From Clostridiales bacterium (GTDB lineage: Bacteria; Bacillota; Clostridia; Christensenellales; Aristaeellaceae): a DNA stretch of 64,000 nt. The notes beneath the pieces were generated by a model. The model was not told the DNA's origin. It was given only the letters and a program-made list of their open reading frames with translations, and made no database searches. A program made the position numbers and the translations under genes. Each line of letters starts with the position of its first letter. The first letter of the stretch is position 1. Where the stretch lies: contig SVGM01000011.1 of the NCBI GenBank assembly GCA_015056365.1, positions 18,887 to 82,886 of the forward strand, given 5' to 3'. This document shows positions 34,361 to 42,777 of this stretch, piece by piece.

Positions 34361-35557
34361 ATGAGCCGTATGATCGGAACTGTCTCCATGGGCGTGCGCG
34401 CGCCTATCATTCGCCAGGGCGACGACCTGGCTGCTATCGTGGTGGATTCCATCCAGCAGGCCATCGCTGAGGGTAGCATCACCCCCCGTGACCGGGACGT
34501 GGTCGCCATGACCGAGGCCATCGTAGCCCGCGCTCAGGGCAACTATGCCTCCGTGGACGCCATCGCTGAGGACGTGCGTCAGAAGCTGGGCGGCGAAACC
34601 GTGGGCGTGATCTTCCCCATTTTGAGCCGCAACCGTTTTGCTATTTGCCTGCGCGGCATCGCCAAGGGCTGCAAAAAGATCGTGCTGATGCTGTCCTACC
34701 CCTCCGACGAAGTGGGCAACCACCTCATCGATTGGGATCTGATGGACAAGAACAACGTAGACCCCTACAAGGACGTGCTCTCCGAGGAGCAGTACCGCGC
34801 CATGTTCGGCTACATCAAGCATCCCTTCACGGGCGTTGACTATGTGGAATACTACGGCAACCTGATCCGTGAGTGCGGCGCCGAGTGCGAGATCGTCTTT
34901 GCCAACGATCCCCGCGCCATCCTCAGCTATACCAAGAATGTGCTCAACTGCGACATTCACACCCGCCAGCGCACCAAGCGTCTGCTCAAGGCCGCCGGTG
35001 CTGAGCGTGTTTTCGGTCTGGATGAGATCATGACTGAATCTGTGAATGGCAGCGGTTTCAACGCCCGCTACGGCCTCCTGGGCTCCAACAAGTCCACCGA
35101 GGACACCGTCAAGCTGTTCCCCCGGGAGTGCCAGGATCTGGTGGAGGATATTCAGGCCCGTCTGCTGACCCTCACCGGCAAGCACATCGAGGTCATGGTC
35201 TACGGCGACGGCGCGTTCAAGGATCCTGTGGGCAAGATCTGGGAGCTGGCTGACCCGGTGGTCTCCCCGGCTTACACCGCCGGTCTGGAGGGCACCCCCA
35301 ACGAGCTGAAGCTTAAGTACCTGGCCGACAACGACTTCGCAGGCCTCTCCGGCGAAGCGCTCCGAGACGCCATCCGCGGCGCGATCCAGCAGAAGGACGG
35401 CTCCAGCCTGGTGGGCAAGATGGCCGCTCAGGGTACCACCCCCCGCCGCCTGACCGACCTGATCGGTTCTCTGTGTGACCTGACCAGCGGCTCCGGCGAC
35501 AAGGGCACTCCCATCGTGTACATTCAGGGCTACTTTGATAACTATACCAACGACTGA
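34361..35557 (+). CDS. Coenzyme F420-0:L-glutamate ligase-like protein (CofE family)
   Basis: A 398-residue protein whose N-terminal part matches CofE/FbiB-N: GVRAPIIRQGDDLAAIVVDSIQQA (~11-34), DVVAMTEAIVARAQGNY (~46-62). In F420 producers this enzyme adds glutamates to F420-0. Here the protein is about 150 residues longer than archaeal CofE, and no cofC, cofD, cofG or cofH is in the window, so a true F420 role is unproven. ATG at 34361 after AAGGAG. It is followed after 84 bp by a nitroreductase gene on the same strand, mirroring the domain order of FbiB. Confidence 0.8.
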   Translation: MSRMIGTVSMGVRAPIIRQGDDLAAIVVDSIQQAIAEGSITPRDRDVVAMTEAIVARAQGNYASVDAIAEDVRQKLGGETVGVIFPILSRNRFAICLRGIAKGCKKIVLMLSYPSDEVGNHLIDWDLMDKNNVDPYKDVLSEEQYRAMFGYIKHPFTGVDYVEYYGNLIRECGAECEIVFANDPRAILSYTKNVLNCDIHTRQRTKRLLKAAGAERVFGLDEIMTESVNGSGFNARYGLLGSNKSTEDTVKLFPRECQDLVEDIQARLLTLTGKHIEVMVYGDGAFKDPVGKIWELADPVVSPAYTAGLEGTPNELKLKYLADNDFAGLSGEALRDAIRGAIQQKDGSSLVGKMAAQGTTPRRLTDLIGSLCDLTSGSGDKGTPIVYIQGYFDNYTND

Positions 35558-35641
35558 TAATCTATGGGCCGGCGCAACTCGCCGGCCTGTTTTCATAAGC
35601 TGCCCTGCGGCGGCTGTCTTGCGTGACGAAAGGAGAACACC

Positions 35642-36373
35642 ATGGAACTGAAAGAGATGATCACGAAGCGCAAATCCACCCGTAATCTCACCGATGAGCC
35701 GGTGAGCGGGGAAATCCTTGCCAAGATCCGTGCCTTTATGGATCAGGCCAAGCCCCTGTTCCCGGAAATTAAGGTGCACGCCGAGATCGTGGACGCGTCG
35801 GAAGTGCGCTGCATGCAGCCGTGGAAAACGCCGCATTTTATCGCTGTGTATACCGAGGACAGCAAGGATGCGCTCATCAACGTGGGCTTTCTGTTCCAGC
35901 AGGTGGATCTGTACATCCAGTCCCTGGGGCTGGGCGTATGCTGGGTAGGCATGGGCAAGCCCCGCAAGGACTCCGAAGCCGCCAATGCCGCCGGCCTGAC
36001 CTTTGCCATTCTGCTGCCCTTCGGCCATGGTCAAACCGAGGTGTGGCGCGACAGCCTGGATCAGTTCAGCCGAAAGCCCCTTGCAGAGATCGCCGATCAG
36101 GCCGATCCTCGGCTGGAGCCGGTGCGTCTGGCTCCCTCGGCCACCAATTCCCAGCCCTGGTATTTCACCCATGCGGGCGATCAGCTCCATGTGTATCAGG
36201 TCATTCAGGGGCCGCTGAAGCGCATGACCCTGGGCAAGATGAACTGCATCGATATGGGCATCGGCCTGTGCCATCTGGCCCTCACCGGGGAGAGCGAATT
36301 TGCGCTGATCCGCCTGGCGGATGCGCCCCAGCTGGACGGTTACGAGTACATCGGCACCGTGCCTGCCAAGTAA
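35642..36373 (+). CDS. Nitroreductase-family protein
   Basis: A 243-residue protein of the putative TM-nitroreductase family. The start KEMITKRKSTRNLTDEPVS carries the RKSTR FMN-phosphate-binding motif (~9-13); QVDLYIQSLGLGVCWVGMGKP (~88-108) is the central nitroreductase helix-strand element; APSATNSQPWYF (~164-175) is a second FMN-contact motif. The two halves look like a fused pseudo-dimer. Likely binds FMN; substrate unknown. AAAGGAG precedes the ATG. Position after the CofE-like gene suggests a shared pathway. A strong terminator follows. Confidence 0.82.
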   Translation: MELKEMITKRKSTRNLTDEPVSGEILAKIRAFMDQAKPLFPEIKVHAEIVDASEVRCMQPWKTPHFIAVYTEDSKDALINVGFLFQQVDLYIQSLGLGVCWVGMGKPRKDSEAANAAGLTFAILLPFGHGQTEVWRDSLDQFSRKPLAEIADQADPRLEPVRLAPSATNSQPWYFTHAGDQLHVYQVIQGPLKRMTLGKMNCIDMGIGLCHLALTGESEFALIRLADAPQLDGYEYIGTVPAK

Positions 36374-36415
36374 ACAAACGGCCGGGAGAATTTCCGCGCC
36401 AAACGCACATCATCA

Positions 36416-36463
36416 AAAACGCCCCCGGCGGCAGAATGAACACTGCCGCCGGGGGCGCTTTTT
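36416..36463. terminator. Bidirectional terminator between nitroreductase and flavin reductase genes
   Basis: GCCCCCGGCGGCAG pairs with CTGCCGCCGGGGGC; AAAAAC precedes and GCTTTTT follows, so it can serve both converging genes. Confidence 0.9.
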
Positions 36464-36503
36464 GCATTGCAGGGCGTCGCTCTTAGGGGGAGCGCCCATG
36501 CGC

Positions 36504-37055
36504 TTATTTCACCAGCTGCTTGCCTGCCTCAAAGGCTCGCTCCAGCATCTCTTTGGGAATGGTATAGCCGGGCTCCACGTCGCCGTAGACCAGCAGACTG
36601 TCCACCAGCTCCCAGCCGATGCCGCGCAGGAAGCCGTCGGTGGAGTCGATGGCGCTGCGGAAGCGGGTATCGTCTGGATTGGCCTGGGCATAGACCGTTA
36701 CCGCGCGCTTGCCGGGCAGGCGGGGAACAAAGCCGTCGCCGTACATGGGATACATCCGGTCCAGCCACAGCTTGCCCTGGCCGCTGATGGCGCCGAAATA
36801 GATGGGAAATCCGGCGACCACGCCGTCTGCTTCCCGGATGTCCTCATACATGGGGGCGAGTTTGTCACGGGTCTGACAGCCTTCGTGGGTGCGGCAGTAG
36901 AAACAGCCCTGACAGCCCTTTACGCCCTCTTCGTTCAGATCGTAAACGATGGTTTCCGCGCCGGCGGACCTTGCGCCCTGAAGCACCTGCTCGATCAGCT
37001 GCGCAGTAAAGCCGCCCCTGCGGGGGCTGCCTAGAAATGCGATCACTTTGCTCAT
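36504..37055 (-). CDS. Flavodoxin-fold NAD(P)H-dependent FMN reductase-like protein
   Basis: A 183-residue flavoprotein. FLGSPRRGGFTAQLIEQVLQGA (~6-27) is the FMN-phosphate-binding loop, GCQGCFYCRTHEGCQTRDKL (~48-67) is a Cys-rich segment found in iron-sulfur flavoprotein-like members, and GFPIYFGAISGQGKLWLDRMYP (~82-103) completes the flavin site. Probably an NADPH-dependent reductase of flavin, iron or quinones. The start at 37055 follows ACAGGAGG; longer in-frame readings overlap the GyrI-like gene. Last gene of a four-gene minus-strand unit. Confidence 0.85.
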   Translation of the reverse strand: MSKVIAFLGSPRRGGFTAQLIEQVLQGARSAGAETIVYDLNEEGVKGCQGCFYCRTHEGCQTRDKLAPMYEDIREADGVVAGFPIYFGAISGQGKLWLDRMYPMYGDGFVPRLPGKRAVTVYAQANPDDTRFRSAIDSTDGFLRGIGWELVDSLLVYGDVEPGYTIPKEMLERAFEAGKQLVK

Positions 37056-37081
37056 GGTGTTTCCCTCCTGTGTGTGTTCCA

Positions 37082-37549
37082 TTACAGCCGGGAGATGGGG
37101 AAGAACAGATAGCTCTTTCCGGTCTCGGGACAGATGAAATCCTGTACCGCGCCTGCCAGAGGGATCTGCTCCTGCTCCAGCTGGGCAATCCCATTGGCAA
37201 AGGCGTCCGGCTGATCGGCTTCGGTGTAGAGGTAGGCAAAGGCCGGCACGATCCATTTCACCCATCCGGCAGGCGGCTCTGCGTCCAGCTCCGTTTCCAC
37301 CCCGGCCAGATACAGACCGCGGGTGAAGTTGTCCTCCCAGGGGCAGAATTGGCGGTTCATGTCGGTCATGGCGCCCCAGAAGCCGGCAGGCTGGCCGTTT
37401 TCCATCCGCTTGGCCAGGGGTTCTACCTCCGGGAAACGGGCGTTGGCGTCTGCCCACAGGCGCTGAACGAATCCCTCGCCATCCAGGGTGGAGCCCTCCC
37501 TACCAATGACGGCAAAGGCGGGTTTTTCGCAGCGGTGCAGTTCCATCAT
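37082..37549 (-). CDS. GyrI-like small-molecule-binding protein
   Basis: A 155-residue stand-alone effector-binding (SOUL/GyrI-like) domain without a DNA-binding part. Diagnostic segments are FAVIGREGSTLDG (~12-24) and FCPWEDNFTRGLYLAGVETE (~68-87), GWVKWIVPAFAYLYTE (~95). Such proteins bind hydrophobic or cationic small molecules and some hydrolyse cyclopropanoid toxins. AAAGGAG precedes the ATG at 37549. It lies 11 bp after recD2 and 26 bp before the flavin reductase, so all are likely co-transcribed. Confidence 0.8.
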   Translation of the reverse strand: MMELHRCEKPAFAVIGREGSTLDGEGFVQRLWADANARFPEVEPLAKRMENGQPAGFWGAMTDMNRQFCPWEDNFTRGLYLAGVETELDAEPPAGWVKWIVPAFAYLYTEADQPDAFANGIAQLEQEQIPLAGAVQDFICPETGKSYLFFPISRL

Positions 37550-37560
37550 GCAGTCTCCTT

Positions 37561-39795
37561 TTATACGTTAGTGGTCATCAGCCGCTGCTTGAGGGTGGTG
37601 TAGCGGGCGGCGATGTGGTTGTTGTCCACCATTTGTTTGATGACTTCCTCCCGGCCTACCAGTACCACCAGGTGACGGGCGCGGGTGAGGGCGGTGTAGA
37701 GCAGGTTGCGAACCAGCAGCATGGGCGGGCCACCCACCACGGGCATCACCACCACAGGGAACTCGCTGCCCTGGCTTTTGTGTACGGTGAGGCAGTAGGC
37801 CAGCTCCAGGGAATCCAGCTGCTGCTTTTGGTAGGTGGCGTAGCGGTCGTCGTCAAAGCACACGGTAAGCATATGCTCCGCAGGGTCGATATGCTCGATG
37901 TAGCCCACGTCGCCGTTGAATACGCCTGCGCCGTCGTCAAAGCCGTAAGGGGTTTTGCGCTTGTATTCCAGCTGATAGTCGTTCTTGGTCTGGATCACTT
38001 TGTCGCCCACGCGGAACTCGGTATCCCCGTGAAGGATACTGTCCTGGCCGGGGCGTTCCGGGTTGAGGGCAGCCTGAAGCAGCTTGTTGAGATTAAGCGC
38101 GCCGCAGTCGCCTTTTTTGGTGGGGGTCAGCACCTGGATGGTGCGCACCGCCTCGCTGCGCCATTGGCCCTCGGGAAAGCGCAGGTACTTGGGCAGGCGG
38201 GTTTGAAGCAGCTGACAGATGGTCTGGGCGGCTTCGCTCTGGGCAACCTTGCGCTCAAAGAAAAAGTCGGTTTCCCGGGTTTTGAGTACGGGCAGCTCAC
38301 CGTTGTTGATGCGGTGGGCGTTGAGGACGATCATGCTGCTTTCGTCCTGACGGAAGATGTCGCACAGGCGAACGCAGGGCACGGCGTCGCTTTCCAGAAT
38401 ATCGTGGAGCACATTGCCGGCGCCCACGCTGGGCAGCTGATCGGCGTCGCCCACCAGGATCAGGCGGGTGCCCGGGAGAATGGCGCGCAAAAGGCCGCGC
38501 ATCAGTACCACGTCCACCATGCTCATCTCGTCCACAATCAGGCAGTCGCATTCCAGGGGATAGTCCTGGCTTCGGGCAAAGGTTTCGGAATCGCCGCCGT
38601 ATTCCAGAAGGCGGTGAATGGTCTTTGCTTCCTCGCCCGTGGCTTCACTCATGCGCTTGGCGGCGCGACCGGTGGGGGCGCAGAGCAGGATGTCGTTGTC
38701 CTCCTTGAGCAGGGAGAGGATGCAGCGGATAATGGTGGTTTTACCGGTGCCGGGGCCGCCGGTGATGACCAGCACGCCCTCCTCCACGGCGCTGCGGATG
38801 GCCTTCTTCTGCATGGCGCTGAAGGTAACGCCCTGCTCGTTTTCATAGGCGGCGATGCGCTGGGGCAGGCCGGTGACCTTTTTGTAGGGGCGCGCCTCCA
38901 TCAGGTAGTGCAGCCGAAGGGCGATCTCGTTTTCCGCGTGGAAATACAGCGGCAGGCACACGCCGTCTTCGCAGCCGGGCATGGTGAAGCCGATGAGCAT
39001 TTTCTCAAGCAGCGCTTGGGTGATCTGCCGGTCCACCAGATCCTCATCCGCGCGCAGCATAGCCGCAGCGCGTTCCCGAAGGACGGGGTGGGGCAGGTAG
39101 GTATGGCCTGCGCCGCCTGCGGACTCGGACAGCAGATAGAACAGCGCGGCGCGAATACGGTGCTCGCTCATGGGATCGACGCCCATGCTCAGGGCGATGC
39201 GGTCGGCGGTGAGGAAACCCACGCCGTCGATGTCGGTGACCATGCGGTAGGGGTTCTGGCGGATCAATTCAACGGTGTTTTCGCCGTAGTATTTGCCGAT
39301 GCGCATGGCCAGATTGGGGCTGATGCCGTAGTTTTGCAAAAAGACCATCACCCGGCGCATGCCCATCTGCTCGGTGTAGCTTTCGATGATCATGGCGGCC
39401 TTTTTGGGGCCTATGCCGGAGATCTCCGTCAGGCGCTCGGGGTGCTCGTCCAGCACGTCCATGGCGCTCTCGCCAAAATGCTGCACGATCAGCTTGGCGG
39501 TGGCGGGCCCGATGCCGCGGATGAGGCCGGAACCCAGGTACTTTTCGATGGCGGTTTTGCCGGTGGGCGGTGTGATGGTACAACGGGTGGCGCTGAACTG
39601 CCGCCCGTAGACCGGATGCTCTGTCCAGCGGCCTTCAAAGGTGACGTTTTCGCCGGGGCTCAGCTCCGGCATCACGCCTACCACGGTATGCTCCGTGCGG
39701 CCGACCACCGCATGCAGCACGGTGTAGCCGTTATCCTCGTTGCGGAAGGTGGTATCCTGCACCACGGCGACAAGCTGTTCCAGTTCCTGTTGCAT
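37561..39795 (-). CDS. recD2: ATP-dependent DNA helicase RecD2
   Basis: A 744-residue SF1B 5'-3' helicase of the RecD2/YrrC type that works without RecBC. The N-terminal OB and helix-hairpin-helix part (RGIGPATAKLIVQHFG ~93-108; ISGIGPKKAAMII ~125-137) is characteristic of RecD2. Walker A is ITGGPGTGKTTIIR (~343-356), motif II VDEMSMVD, motif III LVGDADQLPSVG, and the C-terminal UvrD-like domain ends in YCLTVHKSQGSEF and LYTALTRARHLVVL. GAAAGGAGG precedes the ATG. Acts in DNA repair and replication-fork maintenance. Confidence 0.95.
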   Translation of the reverse strand: MQQELEQLVAVVQDTTFRNEDNGYTVLHAVVGRTEHTVVGVMPELSPGENVTFEGRWTEHPVYGRQFSATRCTITPPTGKTAIEKYLGSGLIRGIGPATAKLIVQHFGESAMDVLDEHPERLTEISGIGPKKAAMIIESYTEQMGMRRVMVFLQNYGISPNLAMRIGKYYGENTVELIRQNPYRMVTDIDGVGFLTADRIALSMGVDPMSEHRIRAALFYLLSESAGGAGHTYLPHPVLRERAAAMLRADEDLVDRQITQALLEKMLIGFTMPGCEDGVCLPLYFHAENEIALRLHYLMEARPYKKVTGLPQRIAAYENEQGVTFSAMQKKAIRSAVEEGVLVITGGPGTGKTTIIRCILSLLKEDNDILLCAPTGRAAKRMSEATGEEAKTIHRLLEYGGDSETFARSQDYPLECDCLIVDEMSMVDVVLMRGLLRAILPGTRLILVGDADQLPSVGAGNVLHDILESDAVPCVRLCDIFRQDESSMIVLNAHRINNGELPVLKTRETDFFFERKVAQSEAAQTICQLLQTRLPKYLRFPEGQWRSEAVRTIQVLTPTKKGDCGALNLNKLLQAALNPERPGQDSILHGDTEFRVGDKVIQTKNDYQLEYKRKTPYGFDDGAGVFNGDVGYIEHIDPAEHMLTVCFDDDRYATYQKQQLDSLELAYCLTVHKSQGSEFPVVVMPVVGGPPMLLVRNLLYTALTRARHLVVLVGREEVIKQMVDNNHIAARYTTLKQRLMTTNV

Positions 39796-39829
39796 GGGAT
39801 CCCCCTCCTTTCAGTATTTCGGATGCGCG

Positions 39830-40870
39830 TCAGGCAGCGCCGGATGGCGGCACGGATCGGCTGAGGTGGGTGGGCTTGCGCAGCCCGGTCAGCGCATGGT
39901 AGAGCCAGGGCGTAAGCCAGCGCAGCACAGCCGCCATAAGCAGCGCCATGGCGGCGCAAAGGATCGGCAGCAGCAAATGGGAGAGCACAAAGGCGCGCTG
40001 GCCCTGCCCGAAGATCCACAGGTATATCTTCACGGCGTAGCGCTCCACCAGCAGGTGGGAACAGTACAGGAAAAAGGCAGCGCCGATCCACCAGGGAGGA
40101 TCGGAAAAGCGGATGAAGATATCAGCCAGCATCCACAACAGAAACGGCGAAAGAATCCAGAAGAAAGAATAAAAGAAGGGATGGATGCGCCTGAGCCAGC
40201 CAAGAAGGAGCAACAGCCCGACTGCGGCTGCGTAGATCCACCAGTACCTTTTTCCCGGCACCTTTTCAAACCGGGGCATCTGATCCATGCCTACGTAGCA
40301 GCCTGCCAGAAAGACGGGCAGCCAGTAAAGCACCGAGGTATAGGGCAGATTTGCAGCAGTAATGGCGTTCAGTGCCATCAGCACCGCTGCAGCCAGCAGC
40401 GCCGGCCAGCGCTTGCGCACGCACCACATCAGCACCGGATAGAGCATCGTCAAAAGAAACAGGGTGCGCAGAAACCAGAAGATATAGAATTCCGGCCCGG
40501 TTTGGATCCACGTCCAAAGCTGCGCAAGGGAGGGGATCACCACCCGGCCATCGGTCAGGGACGTGCGAACAAAGCGGACGAGCAGATAAACCACCGTCCA
40601 CAGCACATAGGGGACGGCCAGGGTCTGCAGTTTGCGCAGCATGATCTGCTTCCAGCTTCGCTCCCGGACGCTGTGCATTAGCAGCACGGCGGACAGAAAG
40701 AAAAATGTGGGGATCGCAGCATCGGCAATATCGCGCATCCATTGGTGAAAACGGGCAAGCCAGGGCGCGGAAATCACAAAATACGAGGAGAAGACCGTAT
40801 GCAGCGCGATGACCAGCAGCGCGCAGGCAAACTGCAGATAGCTGATCTTGCGTGACGTGCTTTGAAGCAT
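39830..40870 (-). CDS. Acyltransferase 3 family membrane protein
   Basis: A 346-residue integral membrane protein with about ten helices. The first helix reads ISYLQFACALLVIALHTVF with the conserved His of the acyltransferase-3 family, and IADAAIPTFFFLSAVLLM follows, typical of the second helix. Such enzymes O-acetylate sugars of envelope polysaccharides or peptidoglycan. ATG at 40870 chosen over an upstream in-frame start for its purine-rich AGGAAGAGGAG. A consensus promoter lies at 40912-40940. The four-gene unit acyltransferase-recD2-GyrI-FMN reductase begins here. Confidence 0.82.
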   Translation of the reverse strand: MLQSTSRKISYLQFACALLVIALHTVFSSYFVISAPWLARFHQWMRDIADAAIPTFFFLSAVLLMHSVRERSWKQIMLRKLQTLAVPYVLWTVVYLLVRFVRTSLTDGRVVIPSLAQLWTWIQTGPEFYIFWFLRTLFLLTMLYPVLMWCVRKRWPALLAAAVLMALNAITAANLPYTSVLYWLPVFLAGCYVGMDQMPRFEKVPGKRYWWIYAAAVGLLLLLGWLRRIHPFFYSFFWILSPFLLWMLADIFIRFSDPPWWIGAAFFLYCSHLLVERYAVKIYLWIFGQGQRAFVLSHLLLPILCAAMALLMAAVLRWLTPWLYHALTGLRKPTHLSRSVPPSGAA

Positions 40871-40911
40871 GCTCCTCTTCCTTTCCCGCAAAAAACTGAG
40901 GCGTATCTTTT

Positions 40912-40940
40912 ATTATGGAGGCATTCCGTAAGAAAGTCAA
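40912..40940 (-). promoter_or_regulatory. Promoter of the acyltransferase-recD2 unit
   Basis: Minus strand TTGACT (40935-40940), 17-bp spacer, CATAAT (40912-40917). Confidence 0.6.
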
Positions 40941-40970
40941 CTGCCGTGAATACGACAATGCCATGCTTTG

Positions 40971-40999
40971 CACAGTACCTTGACAGACGAGGTACTGTG
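40971..40999. promoter_or_regulatory. Perfect 10-bp inverted repeat, probable PadR operator
   Basis: CACAGTACCT (40971-40980) and AGGTACTGTG (40990-40999) form a perfect palindrome with a 9-bp spacer that contains most of the -35 box of the padR promoter. The position is ideal for autorepression. Confidence 0.7.
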
Positions 41000-41008
41000 A
41001 TGTACAAT
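40980..41008 (+). promoter_or_regulatory. Promoter of the padR-DUF4097 pair
   Basis: TTGACA (40980-40985), 17-bp spacer, TACAAT (41003-41008). Transcription would start near 41015, just before the ribosome site. Confidence 0.8.
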
Positions 41009-41028
41009 GCAATCAGGAGGTGGGCCAC

Positions 41029-41364
41029 ATGGCGATATCAGCAGACATCCTGCGTGGTTATACGGATACCATTATCCTCAGGCAGCTCAGCCGGGGCGAC
41101 AGCTACGGCTATCAGCTGGGCAAGCAGGTGGCTCAGCTCAGTCAGGGCGGGCTGGAGCTGAAAGAAGCCACCCTTTACACGGCGTTTCGGCGGTTGGAGC
41201 AGGCAGGCTGCATCCGTTCCTACTGGGGCGATGCGCAAAGCGGCGCCCGGCGGCGGTACTATGCCATCACCCCTGAGGGGGAGGAGAGGCTTTCGCGGGA
41301 TCTGGAAAACTGGAAGGAAACAAAACAGCTGCTCTCGCAGCTCTTAGAGGAGGATATGCAATGA
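41029..41364 (+). CDS. PadR-family transcriptional regulator
   Basis: A 111-residue winged-helix repressor. The PadR core is LRGYTDTIILRQLSRGDSYGYQLGKQV (~7-33), then ELKEATLYTAFRRLEQAGCIRSYWG as recognition helix and wing, and RRRYYAITPEGEERL as the second wing strand. A short C-terminal helix mediates dimerisation. AGGAGG precedes the ATG at 41029. Its stop overlaps the start of the next gene (ATGA), a standard layout in which PadR controls a DUF1700/DUF4097 membrane-stress protein. Confidence 0.92.
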   Translation: MAISADILRGYTDTIILRQLSRGDSYGYQLGKQVAQLSQGGLELKEATLYTAFRRLEQAGCIRSYWGDAQSGARRRYYAITPEGEERLSRDLENWKETKQLLSQLLEEDMQ

Positions 41365-42683
41365 ATTCCACCATCGTAAAGATCATCGACATGATGTTTA
41401 GGGGTATGCCCGAAAATGAAGAAACCGCCGCCATGCGGGAGGAACTGCTTACTAACAGTCAGGCTCGCTATGACGACCTGATCGCCTCCGGCGTGCGCGC
41501 GGACGATGCGCTGGGACAGGTACTGGACAGCCTGCGGGGTATGGAGGACGTGCTGGATGAATACCGCCGCGAGCAAACCAGCCGCAATCCCTTTGAGGGC
41601 TTTGAGCGCATTGCCGACAAGGCGGAAAGTACCGCCAAGCATGCGGTAAGCAGCGCCGTGGAGGGCCTTCGTTCCGCCATGGACAGCCTGAAGGGCGTGT
41701 TTCATACCGAAAGCAGAACCACCACAGCCTATGGGTATACCGATGCAGGACACATGAGCGGAACGGGCTCGTTTCAGCGCATCTGGCAGCCTGCCGGCGT
41801 CTTTGAGGATGACGACATGCTCACCGCCACCTTCCGCATTGACCAGGTCAACCGCATCAACGTACAGCTGATCGGCGAGGACATCGAGGTTGAACCCTCC
41901 CCTGACGGCCTCATCCATGTGGAGATCAGCAAGGAGGACGAGCATCTGTATCTGGTGGAGGTCGCTGACGGCTGTCTGACCCTTCGCCGTGATCTCTCTG
42001 CCGGTACGGAAACCATCGTGGAAGAATCCATTCCCGAAGAGCTGAACGGCCTCTCAGGGATCTTTAGCGGCATCGGCAAGGCGCTCAAGGGAGTATTCCA
42101 GATGGCCCATACTAGCGGCGACACCGTACGCCTGCAGCTGCCTGACCAGCTGGAGCAGATCACCCTGCAAACCGCAGCCGGCGATATTGATCTCTCCGGG
42201 CTGAACCAGAAGGCGCTGGCCGTATCTACTGTCAGTGGCGATATCGATATGCAAGCTTGCCGGATCAGCGGCATGGCGCGGCTCAGCAGCACCTCCGGCG
42301 ACGTGGACGTGGACGGATGCACCTTTGCCGACAGCGTGGCCCTCAACTCCACCTCCGGAGATATCAATTTTGGCGGCAGCGCCCGGCAGCTGACAGCCAA
42401 CAATGTCAGCGGCGACACCGATCTGGAAGGCGATATCAGGCAGATCAGGGTCAATGCTGTCAGCGGTGATCTGGATCTCTGTTTGCAGGGCGCCTTTGAC
42501 ATGCTGCAAATGAACACCACCAGCGGCGATATCACCGTTACCCTGCCCGTCGACGTCGTTCCGGCCGTGCGCAGCAATACCACCTCAGGCGACGTATCCA
42601 TCGGGTGCATCACCAGCGAAGCATCCGTAAGCAGGATGCAGCTCAACACCGTCAGCGGCGATATCAGCGTGGAGAATTTCTGA
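41361..42683 (+). CDS. DUF4097-family beta-helix protein
   Basis: A 440-residue protein. The N-terminal ~70 residues are helical (FRGMPENEETAAMREELLTNSQARYDDLI) and resemble the HAAS/DUF1700-type region encoded with PadR. A linker of about 80 residues follows. From ~150 on the protein is beta-rich, and residues ~265-440 contain at least seven repeats of the T(V/S)SGD(I/V)D/N pattern (TVSGDIDMQ, STSGDVDVD, STSGDINFG, NVSGDTDLE, AVSGDLDLC, TTSGDITVT, TTSGDVSIG, TVSGDISVE), the DUF4097 beta-helix. No membrane helix seen. Function unknown in general. Confidence 0.85.
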   Translation: MNSTIVKIIDMMFRGMPENEETAAMREELLTNSQARYDDLIASGVRADDALGQVLDSLRGMEDVLDEYRREQTSRNPFEGFERIADKAESTAKHAVSSAVEGLRSAMDSLKGVFHTESRTTTAYGYTDAGHMSGTGSFQRIWQPAGVFEDDDMLTATFRIDQVNRINVQLIGEDIEVEPSPDGLIHVEISKEDEHLYLVEVADGCLTLRRDLSAGTETIVEESIPEELNGLSGIFSGIGKALKGVFQMAHTSGDTVRLQLPDQLEQITLQTAAGDIDLSGLNQKALAVSTVSGDIDMQACRISGMARLSSTSGDVDVDGCTFADSVALNSTSGDINFGGSARQLTANNVSGDTDLEGDIRQIRVNAVSGDLDLCLQGAFDMLQMNTTSGDITVTLPVDVVPAVRSNTTSGDVSIGCITSEASVSRMQLNTVSGDISVENF

Positions 42684-42704
42684 TACAGCAACTGTCTTCT
42701 CCGC

Positions 42705-42733
42705 TTGCAAAAACGATTTCGCTGTTGTATAAT
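42705..42733 (+). promoter_or_regulatory. Promoter of the HPr-like gene
   Basis: TTGCAA (42705-42710), 17-bp spacer, consensus TATAAT (42728-42733), 44 bp before the ATG. Confidence 0.75.
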
Positions 42734-42777
42734 ATCGGCGTTAAATGTTTGACAGCGAAAAAGGAGGATGTTTGCTG

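Noticed and set aside
34361..35557. Calling the CofE-like gene a true F420 biosynthesis enzyme
   Set aside because: No other F420 gene is in view and the protein is much longer than CofE, so only the family is claimed.
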